64,000 nt of DNA, from positions 1 to 64,000 of the forward strand of contig JASANG010002121.1 in NCBI GenBank assembly GCA_030248215.1, given 5' to 3'. This DNA is from Enoplolaimus lenunculus (lineage: Eukaryota > Nematoda > Enoplea > Enoplida > Thoracostomopsidae). This document shows, piece by piece, positions 37,101-49,194 of this stretch (position 1 is its first letter; every line of letters starts with the position of its first letter). The position numbers and the translations under genes were made by a program. A model generated the notes under the pieces. It saw only the letters and a program-made list of their open reading frames with translations. It was not told where the DNA came from and did no database searches.

Positions 37101-38556
37101 TAGCCGCTATTGCTTAATTGCTTTTGTGAATTGTGGAATTTCTGGTTAATTGTACAGTTTGATGTTAAAACCTCGATAGATTTCTGAACTTTCTGATACA
37201 TTATATGTTTTGACATAAAAACCTATAGATTTCGAGTAAAAGTATTGAATATTTAAAAAAAATTCGCCTAAGTTCTAACATTACCACCTAAATCGAAACT
37301 TATTCAACACTTTCAACTAAATTAGGCTCTGTTTTGACAAATAGATGCTACAGTAACCTGCTGGGGGTCAAATACATAGTTATGTTTAATTTAAATTTGA
37401 ACTAAAATTTTAATGTTAACCTAAAGATTGAAACCAAAAGTCAACAAAATTTTCGGGTTAGCGTGAGCTCGATTTGCAAATGCTACAACCTGATACATAT
37501 TTAATTGGGTTCAAACACAGCCATTGGCCGCATATGTTAACCATAACCAATGCAGGTCTATTGCTGATAAAAATAAATTTATTCATCAAATTTCTGCAGA
37601 GGCTTACAAGCAAACATATGTCGCCGACAAGTGAGTGCAAACAAAACAGCTAAACCCCATTTAGGGAATTTTTACGAATGTATATATGTAATGTATTTGT
37701 ATGTAGAGTAAAAAATGTAATCTAATGGTGTCACAACGGCTCCATATTATTTGTTTTGCTCAAAAAACCCTTTGTACAACACAGCCAGCCCAGGTTAAAT
37801 GCAGGGACATGCCGTCTGGAGACAATATCCATTTGTTTGCACTTAAATGTTCTGAATCTAAGAGTTTACATGGGCTTCCCAGCCGAATATTCTGGAGGCG
37901 TCTATAAGCAAATATTAAAGACGCCTGACTCACAATCCGAGGTTTTGCTCTATATATTCATCTGGTTTGTGTAGTAAAATAATGAAAATATTAGTTAACT
38001 TCCGAACACACCTGAGTGAAAATTTGGATCAAATACAATAGATTTGTGTAATATTGAAATAGATTAAGTGTTTTAGAGAAAACTTCAACCAGTTTAAGTT
38101 TTCCCCGACAAAATATCATTAAAACGTAAACTGGAGCAGTTTATGAAATGTATCCAATAACGTTGTCAATAAGAGAAAGAGGCTGTCGTCTTAAATCATT
38201 AGTGACCCGGTCGCTTAGGAAAAATATTATCTCGGAATTTAAAAAAATTTTCACTTCAATTTGCTCAATATCGTCACTGACAAGGTTATAGTGCAATTGT
38301 GACATTAGAATGCTCAAAAATAAAAGCCAATATGTTAGTGGTTACATAAAAGTAAAACATCGATACCCTTAGGGGGAACGTTAATTGATATTATTGGTGA
38401 GTGCACTTTAATTGATACTTTTTTTCAACCACAGTTGTTGAATACAATTTGTGACGCATGTTAATTAAATGGGGCCTGCTTATAGAGACAGCGGGACTGA
38501 ATGGTCTAGAGACTGTTAAGGTTATGCTTAGAATTAGGCTTAGGCATAGTACACTG

Positions 38557-38665
38557 CAGAAAATGGTGAGTCAAATTGACTCTTTCCGAAATAGGCTTTT
38601 CCAGAGTATACAAATTGAATCAAATTTGACGCCGCCAGAGTCAAATTCGACTCACTGGTATTGAT
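38557..38665. mobile_element. Truncated copy of the 191-bp palindromic MITE
   Basis: CACTGCAGAAAATGGTGAG and the following GTCAAATTGACTC match the left arm of the element at 13399. The right arm is missing. Confidence 0.6.
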
Positions 38666-38840
38666 AATATGGATCGTGTTTGTGGCGAGAGGAAATATAT
38701 AAACTTGACACCTGAATTCACAAAAATAAAAGCATATTGTTTAACATACCGTTAACGCAATGTTTATATATACTCAACATGTCACACAGTATTTATTAAT
38801 GCGTCAAATTTGTTACAATCAGACCGCCATAAATGTGGTA

Positions 38841-39005
38841 CTACGACAGTTCTTCGTACGACAACTCGTCGCCCAACAACTTGTAATCCACCCATTATGA
38901 TTAGGGCAGTCTAAGCTTAGTATTATGCTTAGAATTATGCTTAGATTTATTCAAAGGCTTTAAGACACTGTTCGTCGGCGGTTATCGGACGCCGATTTGC
39001 CGTAG
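38841..39005. mobile_element. TTAGGC-core element with CTACGACA ends, second copy
   Basis: The ends CTACGACAGTTCTTCGT and GCCGATTTGCCGTAG are imperfect inverted repeats, and the core has TTATGCTTAGAATTATGCTTAG. It is related to 27059-27239, including the CGTCG(C/G) steps near each end. Confidence 0.5.
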
Positions 39006-41070
39006 ATTCCAATCTCGTACACAAGGTAACAGATAGGTCGATATGTTCTTAGATCCCTTGCAAATTTCTAGAGAAATAACTTACAAGCTTATTTTATAGG
39101 TTGGTTTTAGATTAACCTACTTGTTCCTATACGTCAACCTAAAATTTTGTAGCATACTGTTATGTCCTCCCGAAATAAAATTCTGGCTACACCAATTGCT
39201 GCCAGACATACGGTACAACTGATACCCTAGAATAGGAACTTTAATTAACATCAAGAGGGGGCACACAATTCAATTGTTCTCGTTCTTGCTGACAATGTAA
39301 ATTTTACAGTTTTGATAACTACTATATATACTCAAAAATGAGAGCCAATTTGGATACAAGCAGATCGTTCACGCTCAGCCAGCGACGAATCCAATAATTT
39401 GTGACAAGGGGTTGGTGGACTGGTACTAAATTTAAGAAACGCAATTTTTAATGTATTTTATATAAGTGCTAATTTTCTGAGGGGAAAATTATAAGGTAGA
39501 AACCTAACCATTGTATCACAAAGATTTTATGACGTGGGGCGTGCGTCCAGTTCTCTGGATCCGGTGGTACGCTCAGCATGACACAGTATTTTGATGTGTT
39601 AAATTTACTACAATCAATCTGCCATTGAATGTGTTATATTTGTCACAGTTGGGAATGTCAAAAAACATTAGTTCAGTGGTATTTTATAATGACACTTGAC
39701 ACTATATATTTAATATTGTACAGTTATCAAAACGTTATACATTACATACAACATTGCGATGGTAATTCTCGAGAGAATATATGAGCAATTTATAACAGTT
39801 GGACGCCGCAGCGGCAAATTTTTTGCAATACGGTACTGTCTATGATCACAGTAGTAACAGCTAAGATTTTATTTCGGGATAGTATAAACTTGATGCAAAA
39901 CTCTATTGCGAACGAGCGTAGCGAGACAAAAGCCATCTTTTAGCTGTAGCGTTTAGTAAATTAAATTTAAAACTTCTTACAGTTGTCTATCTTTGTCACC
40001 CCTCATTCTAAGGAGATTCCTTGTGTTTTGAACCATGTCAAGTTTAGGGGCCTGCTCACTAGGAGACGAGAAATTTTGTAAGTTAGAGGCTGTTATGCTT
40101 GGACTTATGTTTAGGCTTGGTTGGCGTTTAGGCTTAAGTTTAGGCTTATCTTTGGTATGCAGGTTCCTACAGTTTGCAGCATGTGGCATGCCCCCGTTGT
40201 GCAAATTTGTCAGCGTTTCAATTATCAGAATGTTTTCGCCATCCAGAACAAAGCTGGCGTATTGAGTCGCTATATCTTGCAAAGTGTGCTGCAACGATTA
40301 TATAAGCAGGTACTTCTGCTGTGACGGGGGACTGTCGGGCGCATCCATCCCTCCATAAAAATTATCAAACAACATCAACTCATTGATCTTTTTAATTGCT
40401 TTTCGTTGTTTCAAATTTTAGTTGCTCATGCAGCAATATTCATTATGCTATATTTGCAGTTCTATCCAGTCCTGTATCGAGAAGTTTTCTGTGGAAAGAA
40501 TACTTTTTGAGTTTCGATTTTGTGAAAAGTATACTTAGCAAAAATTTTAATATTTTCTGGTTTGCAAAATTATTTGAACTCGTGTTATATTCGTTCTATA
40601 TATTTCAACAGGCTAGAAAACACATTATGAGCTTTAGATGAACAATTAGTACAACAAAATTTAAAGCACCACAGCATAGGCGGACGAAGGATATATCCTC
40701 CATTCATAGATCATCATAGGTTTTACTATAGTTGGCATTTTTCGGAGAGTAGAATGACATTTACTATAAAAAACATTTTCATAATTATTGATTAAGTCTG
40801 TTACAAATCAAATTATCCGGCCTGGTAAAATCGAAATACAAACATGAGAAATTTTTCGTGCACTAATTTCATTTGAGGATTAGCTTAATGCAAGAATTGG
40901 ATTAAAACTCGAGACGAAGTGTCATATAATTTAATGCCTGTTCCGAAACTAATCCAAATTTGGGACAACAGTTTGAAATCAGAGTCTTATTTTTCAATTT
41001 CCACAAATGTTTCCGATTTAAGGTCATTGCAAAAATGTGTAATTTATTCAATCGAGAATTACATGACTGC

Positions 41071-41254
41071 GGGCCCGTAGCCAGCTCATTTTGCCCGGGG
41101 GGCTAAAAATCTTTAAGGCGGGCATTCAAGGGTTTTCAGGGAGTTATAAGCAAAAATGAAAATTTTCTAGGGGGATAAAAAATTTTCAACGGTGGGGGCC
41201 AAAAAATTTCCAGCGGTGGCTCAGCACCCCTGCCCCCCTTAGCTACGGATCCGG
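41071..41254. mobile_element. 184-bp hAT-like MITE
   Basis: The ends GGGCCCGTAGCCAGC and GCTACGGATCCGG are imperfect inverted repeats flanked by a perfect ATGACTGC duplication at 41063-41070 and 41255-41262. The interior is G-rich on the + strand. Confidence 0.75.
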
Positions 41255-41722
41255 ATGACTGCGTTTGATCTTGGACTGTTCGATGGGATCATACATTTTT
41301 TGTTTTGAAGCTGCGTAGATTTTAACTCAACGAAGATTTCGACGTTTTAATATTGCTAGTTATACCGAAAAAGCTAAAATTTTCAATAAACTAACTGAAA
41401 TTAATACTAGCACCTTCCAGAATTTTATCGACGATAACGAGAAAGACACGAGTCCATACTAAGTTTTACTGGCAAAATGTTGTAATAAAATACATAATGA
41501 CATTATTAAAATCCGAATGAAAATGCCAAAACAACTAAATCTGTATAAATGTTAAATATAATAGTTTCTAAATTCAAATGCTTTATGTATGCTTGGTTCA
41601 TGACAGTTTGACATTGAAACCTACAACTCGCGATGACTTCAAACTTGTGCCGAAAGTTTCAAACAAAATTGATTGAGAGATAATAATTGCAAATTATTTA
41701 TTTTTACCATTTTTTGTTTCAG

Positions 41723-41850
41723 GAAAACATTGCAATCGTTTGGACTGTCAATTGCTCTGTGCCTTATTGCCATGATGATGTCAAGTTGTTTGAATTTTTA
41801 TATACACAAACTATATATGAAATAAAATTCTAACATTTGGTAAGATTTTA
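41723..41850 (+). other. Candidate terminal exon with poly(A) signal
   Basis: A strong pyrimidine-rich acceptor (TTTTTGTTTCAG) is followed by about 100 nt and AATAAA at 41821-41826. One frame gives a hydrophobic run, GLSIALCLIAMMMSSCLNF, ending at a TAA that overlaps the poly(A) signal; a second frame is open to a TAA at about 41831. It could be the non-coding last exon of Irx or the last exon of an unrecognised small membrane protein. The signals are good; the identity is not known. Confidence 0.35.
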
Positions 41851-41975
41851 TCATACATTTTACAAATCTGGCTAGTAGGATCCCTTGAAAAATTTTACCG
41901 CTGCAAACCAAAAAATTTTTTGAGAGAATAATTTTGACTTAATTTAAGAGTAGCAAATAAACGCTTTCTTGCTGT

Positions 41976-42123
41976 GGCCCACGTAACGATCAGGGTCGAA
42001 ACGGTTTTGTGCGGTACTGCAATAGATTAAGCTTAAGCTTTAGACTCTTTTTTGCTTAGGCTTTGGTTTAGGCTTTAGAAATATGCTTACACTACTGTTG
42101 CGGCCCAGTTCTATACGCTGGCT
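41976..42123. mobile_element. 148-bp TTAGGC-core hAT-like MITE
   Basis: The left end GGCCCACGTAACGATCAGGG and right end GTTCTATACGCTGGCT are diverged copies of the family ends. The core TTTTTTGCTTAGGCTTTGG matches. Flanks CTTGCTGT and CTCGCTGT match at 7 of 8 positions. Confidence 0.7.
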
Positions 42124-42559
42124 CTCGCTGTTATTAGAAAAATTGGGTTTGATTTTAGTAAACACTTTTCATTAGCAAATTCAGAAATAATTTTTATACT
42201 GAGGTAACTGAATAAACTTTATTTGGTTTGTCAAATTTGCGCTGTTAATAATTGTATTTATGAAGCTAGGCATGAGCTACGTCTGTGGTCGGTCATTTTA
42301 CTAATTCGGATAATGTTGGTGGGGCTTAAAAAATTTTTCCATGACTGATTTTAATTTTCTAAAATTATGTAAATTTAATTTCAAAACGACATATCTGTGC
42401 TTAAACGCAACTGTTTTCATTCGATGCATTAAACTACATCCGACTAAATATATCATGTGTTTCAGGAACCATTCAAATTTTTGTATATTTGTATTAAATC
42501 ATATATATAGTATTGATACTTTCATTTGTGATCTTTATTATGAAATAACTTGACTGTCA

Positions 42560-42852
42560 ATTTTAGTAAAATAGCTTTTATTTCGTTTAAAATTAAATTA
42601 TTTTTTGTAAAATTATACCCATATTCTCAAATGCGTGTAGCACCTATCGTCAATTAATGACAGTCCTTGTAATTTTGGTTTCAGCTACTTTCAGACATTA
42701 AATTCAAAACATTTTTTACACTTGGTTTGGCATTTCTGAACGCAAATTTTGACGTTCCCAGTATGCATAGCACGCTTGTCATAAATCGTACCAGTAATGA
42801 TAGGTGGTGCTTCGTTTAGTTGTTGTTTTCCTCTAATCAAAGCTATGACAAC
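42560..42852 (-). CDS. Last exon of an unrecognised minus-strand gene
   Basis: On the minus strand the acceptor GTTAATTTTTTACAG precedes 42852. The open frame starts VVIALIRGKQQLNEAP and ends in a cysteine/lysine-rich tail (CVQKCQTKCKKCFEFNV) at TGA 42693-42691, 53 codons. AATAAA on the same strand lies at 42582-42577, about 110 nt beyond the stop, a normal 3' UTR length. Acceptor, frame and poly(A) signal agree, but the protein family is not recognised. It would converge with the + strand terminal exon ending near 41850. Confidence 0.4.
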
Positions 42853-43742
42853 CTGTAAAAAATTAACTTTAGTTGTTAAGTGGTGACCGTATTCAAGTAA
42901 AATATTTTGAAGCTCAGAGACTAAAATAAACGTTGCGGTCAGTGGTTGTTTCAAAAATCTTTAGCGAAACTAAACTCGCAAGCGAAGCGTGCCCGAAGCC
43001 AGACAGTTTTAGTAAATACTAAATTTTGACACCATTTTTTAATCCCAGTGGATCAGCCTATTGTTTTGTGCCCGTTGTCACTTCGATCCGATAGTGGCTG
43101 TATTTTGTGAACCACAGAAATATTTTCATTATGGAAACAAGATCTTGACTTTTCGCTCGCGAGTTATTATTATTGTTCCCACCATTTTTGACTTTTGATT
43201 ACCGAAAACATTTTGCATACATCTAGCGTTTTGTTCGCATTGCCCGATAAACATAATTGTACGTAGGGCTCAGCATGGGCCGACCACTCCAGGTGCTGCA
43301 TGACAAGGTCGCCTTTAAAAACTCCACCGGAGCCAAAGGTTAGGGTTTTAACAAGTTTGAATGTAAAACATGCGCTCGAGTGTTGTTCGCGATTTTTTTA
43401 TATTTATACCAATGTAGAGTAGGCTTGGACCAGGCCAACCCCACATATGATTGTACAAAACGAAGCTATTTCTATTCTAATTGTCCTGCAGTTTGAGTTT
43501 CGTAGAAGGTCCAAAATCAATTTTAAAAACTTTATTTGATTCAAAAGCACCTGGTTCAGAATGTATCTGGTTTGCGCTCGCTTCGCTCGCAAACTTCTCA
43601 CACTACACACTGGTGCGATACAATTTCTCGCTTATACTGCCCATGTTTATCAATAAGCGGACATTTGAGCTTACGGGTCGGGACAAGGTGTCGACGCAAC
43701 AATTTTAAAGTTTTCCGCTCTTGAGTAAGGTGAAAATTCCTT

Positions 43743-43800
43743 ACAATGGGATTCCATCTCACAGGTGTGAAGGGTGGTTTCGGATACTTTACAGGCGGCA
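43743..43800 (-). CDS. Possible upstream exon of the minus-strand gene at 42.8 kb
   Basis: On the minus strand the acceptor TTTATATTTGACAG and donor GTAAGG bound a 58-nt exon with the frame PPVKYPKPPFTPVRWNPI, leaving in phase 0. That matches the entry phase of the exon at 42852. The proline-rich frame looks non-random, but no homologue is recognised and no earlier exon was found. Confidence 0.2.
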
Positions 43801-44404
43801 CTGTCAAATATAAAAAATCCAACCTCGGATCTCCGCTACAAGAAAATCCTAAATGCGTCGCTGTATGGAAAGCAGTTGAAATACAGTAATTACAGTGTAT
43901 CGACTGGTTTGAAGGTCGGAAAATAGTTGCTTGCAATGTGTTCCGTGTTCCAATGAATATTGCTTTTAATAGCTGTTTGTGATAGTCGTGTTTATATTTC
44001 GTGCCAATTACAATTTGCTTAGATTTTAGTTGCTTGCCGAAATTATTTTTGTCCTTTCTATATACTATGTTGGAAACCCGTTAGAGGCTTTAGCAGAATG
44101 TAAAAAATGTTTTAAAACAGGTTAATTTATTTGATTGGGCTGAAATAATTTAGCTTTAAACCTTTTACATAGTCTTAGATAGTTCTTTGTGAGCCAACAA
44201 CTTACAATTTGATACCTCGTTCATTGGATAATTTGTCGCCAATATACTAAGCTTAGGTTTAGGCATACTTAGGACACGTTCTTGCAATAATTGTGGTACA
44301 TTCAATGTCCAAAAAGAACAGTCAAAAATAATGCAAAAATAATGAAGTCACCAGGGGCGTGTCAAAAGTAGAGAATAGTGGGATATATCTCATCCTGAAA
44401 CCTT

Positions 44405-44578
44405 TATTGACGCAACCAAAAAGCACTAAGCCTAAGAGCCTAAGCATATGGATGAGCCTATTCCTATTCCTAAGCCTATGCGTAAGATTAAGCGTATGCA
44501 AAAAAATTACTCTAAACTTAAACTGACTCTATTATAGACCCTCCGGAAAACGATCCGGCCCTGTTCTATACATGGGCC
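44405..44578. mobile_element. TTAGGC-core hAT-like MITE, left end decayed
   Basis: The right end ATCCGGCCCTGTTCTATACA then TGGGCC is an intact family end. CCTAAGCC-type core repeats and GCAAAAAAATTACTCTAAAC precede it. The left terminal repeat is not recognisable. Confidence 0.65.
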
Positions 44579-45414
44579 CTGTAACAGGGTTTAGAATAAC
44601 TTTTTATAGATCCTAGAGGTCAAACACATTTAAATGAGTTCAACCGTCCTGAAATGAAATCGTGGCAACGTTCTTTAAAGTCGTACGCCAAACACTGATA
44701 CAGTATACGGGATTTTTGTTGTTGACGAAACCGCATATTTGTTAAACATTGTTTTTCGCTAGCAAGACAACAATTGTTCGCTTTTACCAACAATTATATC
44801 ATTTAAAGTTTTACAGGACTGAAGCATATTTTAGCATTCGTAGACTAATTGCAATGTTTACATACGCTAAGCTACTTAGAATCAAGTGGCCGCTGTGTGC
44901 GTATAATATTCAGGTCGGTCTTGAGAAACTAAGGAGATTTGCAATATATACGTCGGTGATATTTCAACGACGTTTAAATAGATCAAAGACATATACTCCG
45001 CGTTTTGAAATAGCTTCGAATATTACTGTATAGAGAGTCTGTTTTATGTAAAATGCCAAAAAGCAGTCCTTGAACTATAAAAGCAACTTTAAACTAATTC
45101 TTTTCGACTGTACAACTTTAAATTTTATAAGCAATAGTGCACGTTTTTAACTAAAATCTTGACAATTACAGCATATTGAACAATGATGTAAATGCTTTAA
45201 CACAGACTATGGACCCAAACGTATTTAATACCGGTAATGGAACGCGAAATTACATGAACTGCTGTGATGTAGTTTTACAACAATCGGTACAATGTAAAGA
45301 TGGGGCTAGTTAGCTTTTGATAAATCATGGATTCAATATCATATGTAATGATTTTGTTTTTTCATCTGGCTCGAGTATTCTTACCCCAACATTTCGCAAT
45401 TTTCACGTTTTGGC

Positions 45415-45500
45415 CTAAGACTTAAGATTAGGCTTAGACCTCGACTTAGCTTACGCTTAGGAGTAAGGTACTAGGACGAAAGTATATATTTACAAGGACA
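45415..45500. repeat. TTAGGC-like core remnant
   Basis: AAGATTAGGCTTAGACC and TTACGCTTAGGAG stretches occur without recognised ends. Confidence 0.45.
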
Positions 45501-45898
45501 TATAAAGCTGTACTGCAACACAACAGTACAATCTTTAAGACGGCGCTGTCATATGTTTGTTAAGGTTATACAGAAGGTACCCCTGTTATTCTGTTTCTAA
45601 CTTTTTTTTAATGCACCCCATGTTAGTTGAACTTGGACCCAACACCTTTTGTTTTTATATTTGTTTTGGGCAGAGCTGACCAGATCCGATGCGTTTTTGT
45701 TGACTGCCATGTTCGTTAATCTCGTTTTTTACACTTTAATACAGTTTATGCTGGTTATCAGCGAGTCTATAGCTGTTTATAAGCTTGGTTTTTAGACAGT
45801 ACAGTTGCACATAATTGTTTCATACAGACGATTTTAAGTTATTATCTCAATCACAAATCATACCTGTTACCGTCAAACGATTTACTTACAATTACATA

Positions 45899-46010
45899 CT
45901 GTAGTGACCGTAATAAAAAGGGGTATTAAGTGGGGTTACCATTTTGAGTTCCAATCAATAGGAGTCTGTATCTTTCATTAGATTGCGTTAGTGGGTGGGA
46001 TCATACGTCC
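45899..46010. mobile_element. Truncated CTGTAGTGACC-family MITE
   Basis: CTGTAGTGACCGTAATAAAA and TCAATAGGAGTCTGTATC match the left part of 22927-23369. The right part is absent. Confidence 0.65.
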
Positions 46011-47559
46011 TACAGTACAAATAAGTGACGAAAGTAGATGAATGGCCTAACCTGCTTCAATATGTAATATTATTGATTCACGTGAGTTGAATTTCAAAAT
46101 TTAAGAAAAAACTAAAACTTAATCAAAAATTACAAAAACATGTAAAAGTGTTACAATTGCTCATTTCATGGGTAAGCTTAAATTTGAGCCCAAGCCTAAT
46201 AACATGCCTTTAGTTATGTCAAACGCAGAAACTGTTCGAAAACTGTAATGAAAATAAAATTTAATCAATAATTACTTAAAAATTTACTGGTTATCGTAAA
46301 TTTTACGCTTTATTCAACAGAAACTAACGACAAACTTGAATTCTGTCAAAACCAGAAATTTTCTAAAATATCTCAATCTATTAGGGGCAAGTATATCACA
46401 GCCCTAGTAATATTTGGTTAAGATTTCATTCATCGACCATCAACCATATATAAGCGCAAATGTAAAATCATGATTTTTCGGTTATATTTTGTTTAAATAT
46501 GAATTACAATTTGGTATTCGATAAATACCTATTTTAAATGGGTTGTGCCAGACTCATAATATCAGGTCAAAGCAAAGAGTATCATTGTCCGTAAACGATT
46601 TAAATGTTGAAGACAGGAAATTGATTTTCAAATTGCATTCAATATATGCAAAGATGAGACAAACGATAAATTGCGATAAAACCTCATTGACTGGGAAATG
46701 CAAAACTATGTTTCGTTCGTTCTAAATACAACTCTTATTGATATTTACATAACCATTGAGACAATAATAATATACGTTTTGCGATCATAGACAACGTACC
46801 ATTGGAGGATGTAAACAATAGCTTGATTCCGTAGGCATATTTTCGGAACTAAGCTGAGCAGCACTACAAAATTGGCCGCGGCCATGTTGCTTTGAGGGCG
46901 AGCCATTTTCTCGACAGACTACAACAGAGTAATCGGTAGTGTTCAGACTGATTGTTTGCTCATCCTCGGTTAAATTTATTACAAAATATAAGCTACTAAT
47001 GTGCCGGTCATCATTAATATATTGTCAAAATGTATTGCACAACCCCATAAGTACAAACATATCTTGATATAATATAATCCAATACGTTTTCGTTCTTGTA
47101 TTCGAAACGATTTGAGTCCGAAATAGCTTAATACTTGAATAATTCTAAGCAGCGGTCGAATACCTTTAAGTGCATTAATCCGTTACCAGGACGATATTCT
47201 CACACCTTCCACAGTGAATGTATTGTAGAATTTGCTTATGTAATTATTTTAGAACGCTTAACGTGGAGCCACTTGAGAGGTGATTTCACACAAGGATTAC
47301 AATTTTGTATATAAGTTGTTTAAGCCAAAACAACGAATTAAAAGCAGTCGTTCCCATATGAAATGAGAATGTACGCCGTAAATTTCGCTGCGCTCAAAAA
47401 CACAATTGTGAGGTTAATATTTAAAGCGAATTTAAAGGAAGAAGTAGCGATCAACATTAGCTGTGTGACGCGTTTTATGTTCGACTTTATTATCGACACC
47501 ATATTTCTTAATGAATCGTAAATTTTGGTACAACTTAAACTTTGATGATTACAAACTTT

Positions 47560-47722
47560 GACCAATGTATAGAACATTGCTATAACATATATATAAACAT
47601 ATTCCTAAGCCTAACTCTAAACCTACGCATAACAATGAGATTATACCTAAACCTTAACAGAACAGATTAGTTAAAGATTAAGCTTTAATCTATTGCAGTC
47701 CCACAGAAAATTGTTCCAATAT
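47560..47722. mobile_element. TTAGGC-core hAT-like MITE, right end decayed
   Basis: The left end GACCAATGTATAGAACA, the CCTAAGCCTAACTC core and GTCCCACAGAAAATTGTTCC match the family order. The outermost right end has drifted. Confidence 0.55.
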
Positions 47723-48429
47723 TATCCAATATTGATTACATTATATTTGGCAATTGGCACGGATGATATTCAAGAGAAAAGGTTGTTGTTCCGCTAGCGT
47801 TTGAAAAATTAAAACTGTTTCGAAAAAATGTTTTAACACATTTTCAGAACAAAAGTGCATATAATCGCTCCACGTTGGCAAGGTTTAATGATGATCGGGC
47901 AGAAATTATTAATACAACACCGTTACAAAGGCGACTAATGTAATATTTTCGCAACCCTTTCGCGATTTAATACGCGCAGTATTTTGATGAACTACGTTTT
48001 TAATACAATTTGACGCGATGAATGTGACAAAATGTTACAAAGAGTTTTGCTAAATTTATTGCAACAATAGTAATACAAATGGCACGCGATGTGAACAAGA
48101 AAAGTTACAAAATAATGATGTACCATTCGAAAACTCAGATCTCAACTGCAGGAAAGGTGAATTCAAAAAAATTTGGCCCTTTCAGTCAACGTTAAGTTTT
48201 ATATTGTGAACTGACTGCGCAGTATAATTGCAACGAGAATGTGTGCCCAAAACCTCAGTGTTTCGAAAATTGCTAAAGCAGGCTGGTTTGTCTTTACTGT
48301 TGTGAACAAAAAGGTTAGTAGCCGAAAAATTATTCTAATCCCTATTGACGAGTATAAATACAATAACATAGTGATGTTACTTGCCTGCATTGAAAGCATT
48401 TTTATTGTCACAACCTGAACCATATCACA

Positions 48430-48592
48430 GCGGCTGGGTCATGGGGAAGGGGCTCAGCCCTCTCTGGAAAACATTTGGGCACCTCCTAGAAATTGTTCAA
48501 CTTTGCTTGTAAGTTATCGATTAACCTTGTATGCCCACCCTGAAAAATTTCAACCCCCCCAGCAAGATGAACTGGTTACGGGCCTGAGCCTT
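48430..48592. other. GC-rich MITE-like segment
   Basis: G-rich at the left and C-rich at the right (CAACCCCCCCAGCAAGATG...GGTTACGGGCCTG), similar in style to 41071-41254. No clear terminal repeats or duplication were found. Confidence 0.3.
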
Positions 48593-49179
48593 TACAATGA
48601 TTTTCTTTAAACTTGAAAAATATGTCAAACGAGCCGCCCGTTATATTAGCTATTTGACCTCGGGTTTAATTGAAAATAAAACTGAATCGAACATTGCTAA
48701 CACAGTAGTATATTACTAAACTATTGCTGTAATGCACAAGTTTAAACTCTTTTGCTCTCGAACGCCTTCTCTGAGAAGCTTAAGCCTAGTGTTCGCCTCA
48801 ATCCCAACACCTCAAAATCTGACAATTTGGAAACCGGAGGAGGAAAGTGTTTGTTCAACAGCCTAAATCAATGGTTGGCTGACATTCGTTTTCAACGTTT
48901 CGAAACGTTTTCACAATTCAGGCCAATTTATGATGGGGAATTTTACATTAAATTTTTGCAACTGCCATTGGTTTTAGTTGTGTATACATTTCGACAAATC
49001 TTTACGAAAATTTTTAACGAAAAAATTCTCACAGTATATATGCGAAAAGTTTGCACTATAATCATGAAGACGAACTTTGCGCCGACTTTTTCTAAGTCTT
49101 TTTGTATGAAATTATAAGTTTTTATGCAAATTACAATCGAAAAATTCTTTTGATGCAAAGGTTATGCGCTGCGTATATC

Positions 49180-49194
49180 GCGCGCGGCGCGCGT
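49180..49194. other. CpG-rich 15-bp run
   Basis: CGCGCGCGGCGCGCG is an alternating CG run that stands out in AT-rich DNA. There is no gene beside it. Confidence 0.6.

Larger units (their letters stand above)
30807..41722 (+). other. Possible Irx 3'-UTR intron or intergenic DNA
   Basis: It starts with the donor GTAAGT two bases after the Irx stop and ends with the acceptor TTTTTTGTTTCAG before 41723. Between them no supported coding exon was found. The content is AT-rich DNA with MITEs, including those ending at 31161, at 38841-39005, the truncated copy at 38557 and the element at 41071-41254. Whether the two signals are spliced together is not shown by the sequence. Confidence 0.25.

Noticed and set aside
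43598-43936. A full 112-codon minus-strand gene
   Set aside because: Only the short PPVKYPKPPF part has splice signals on both sides and plausible composition; the rest looks random.
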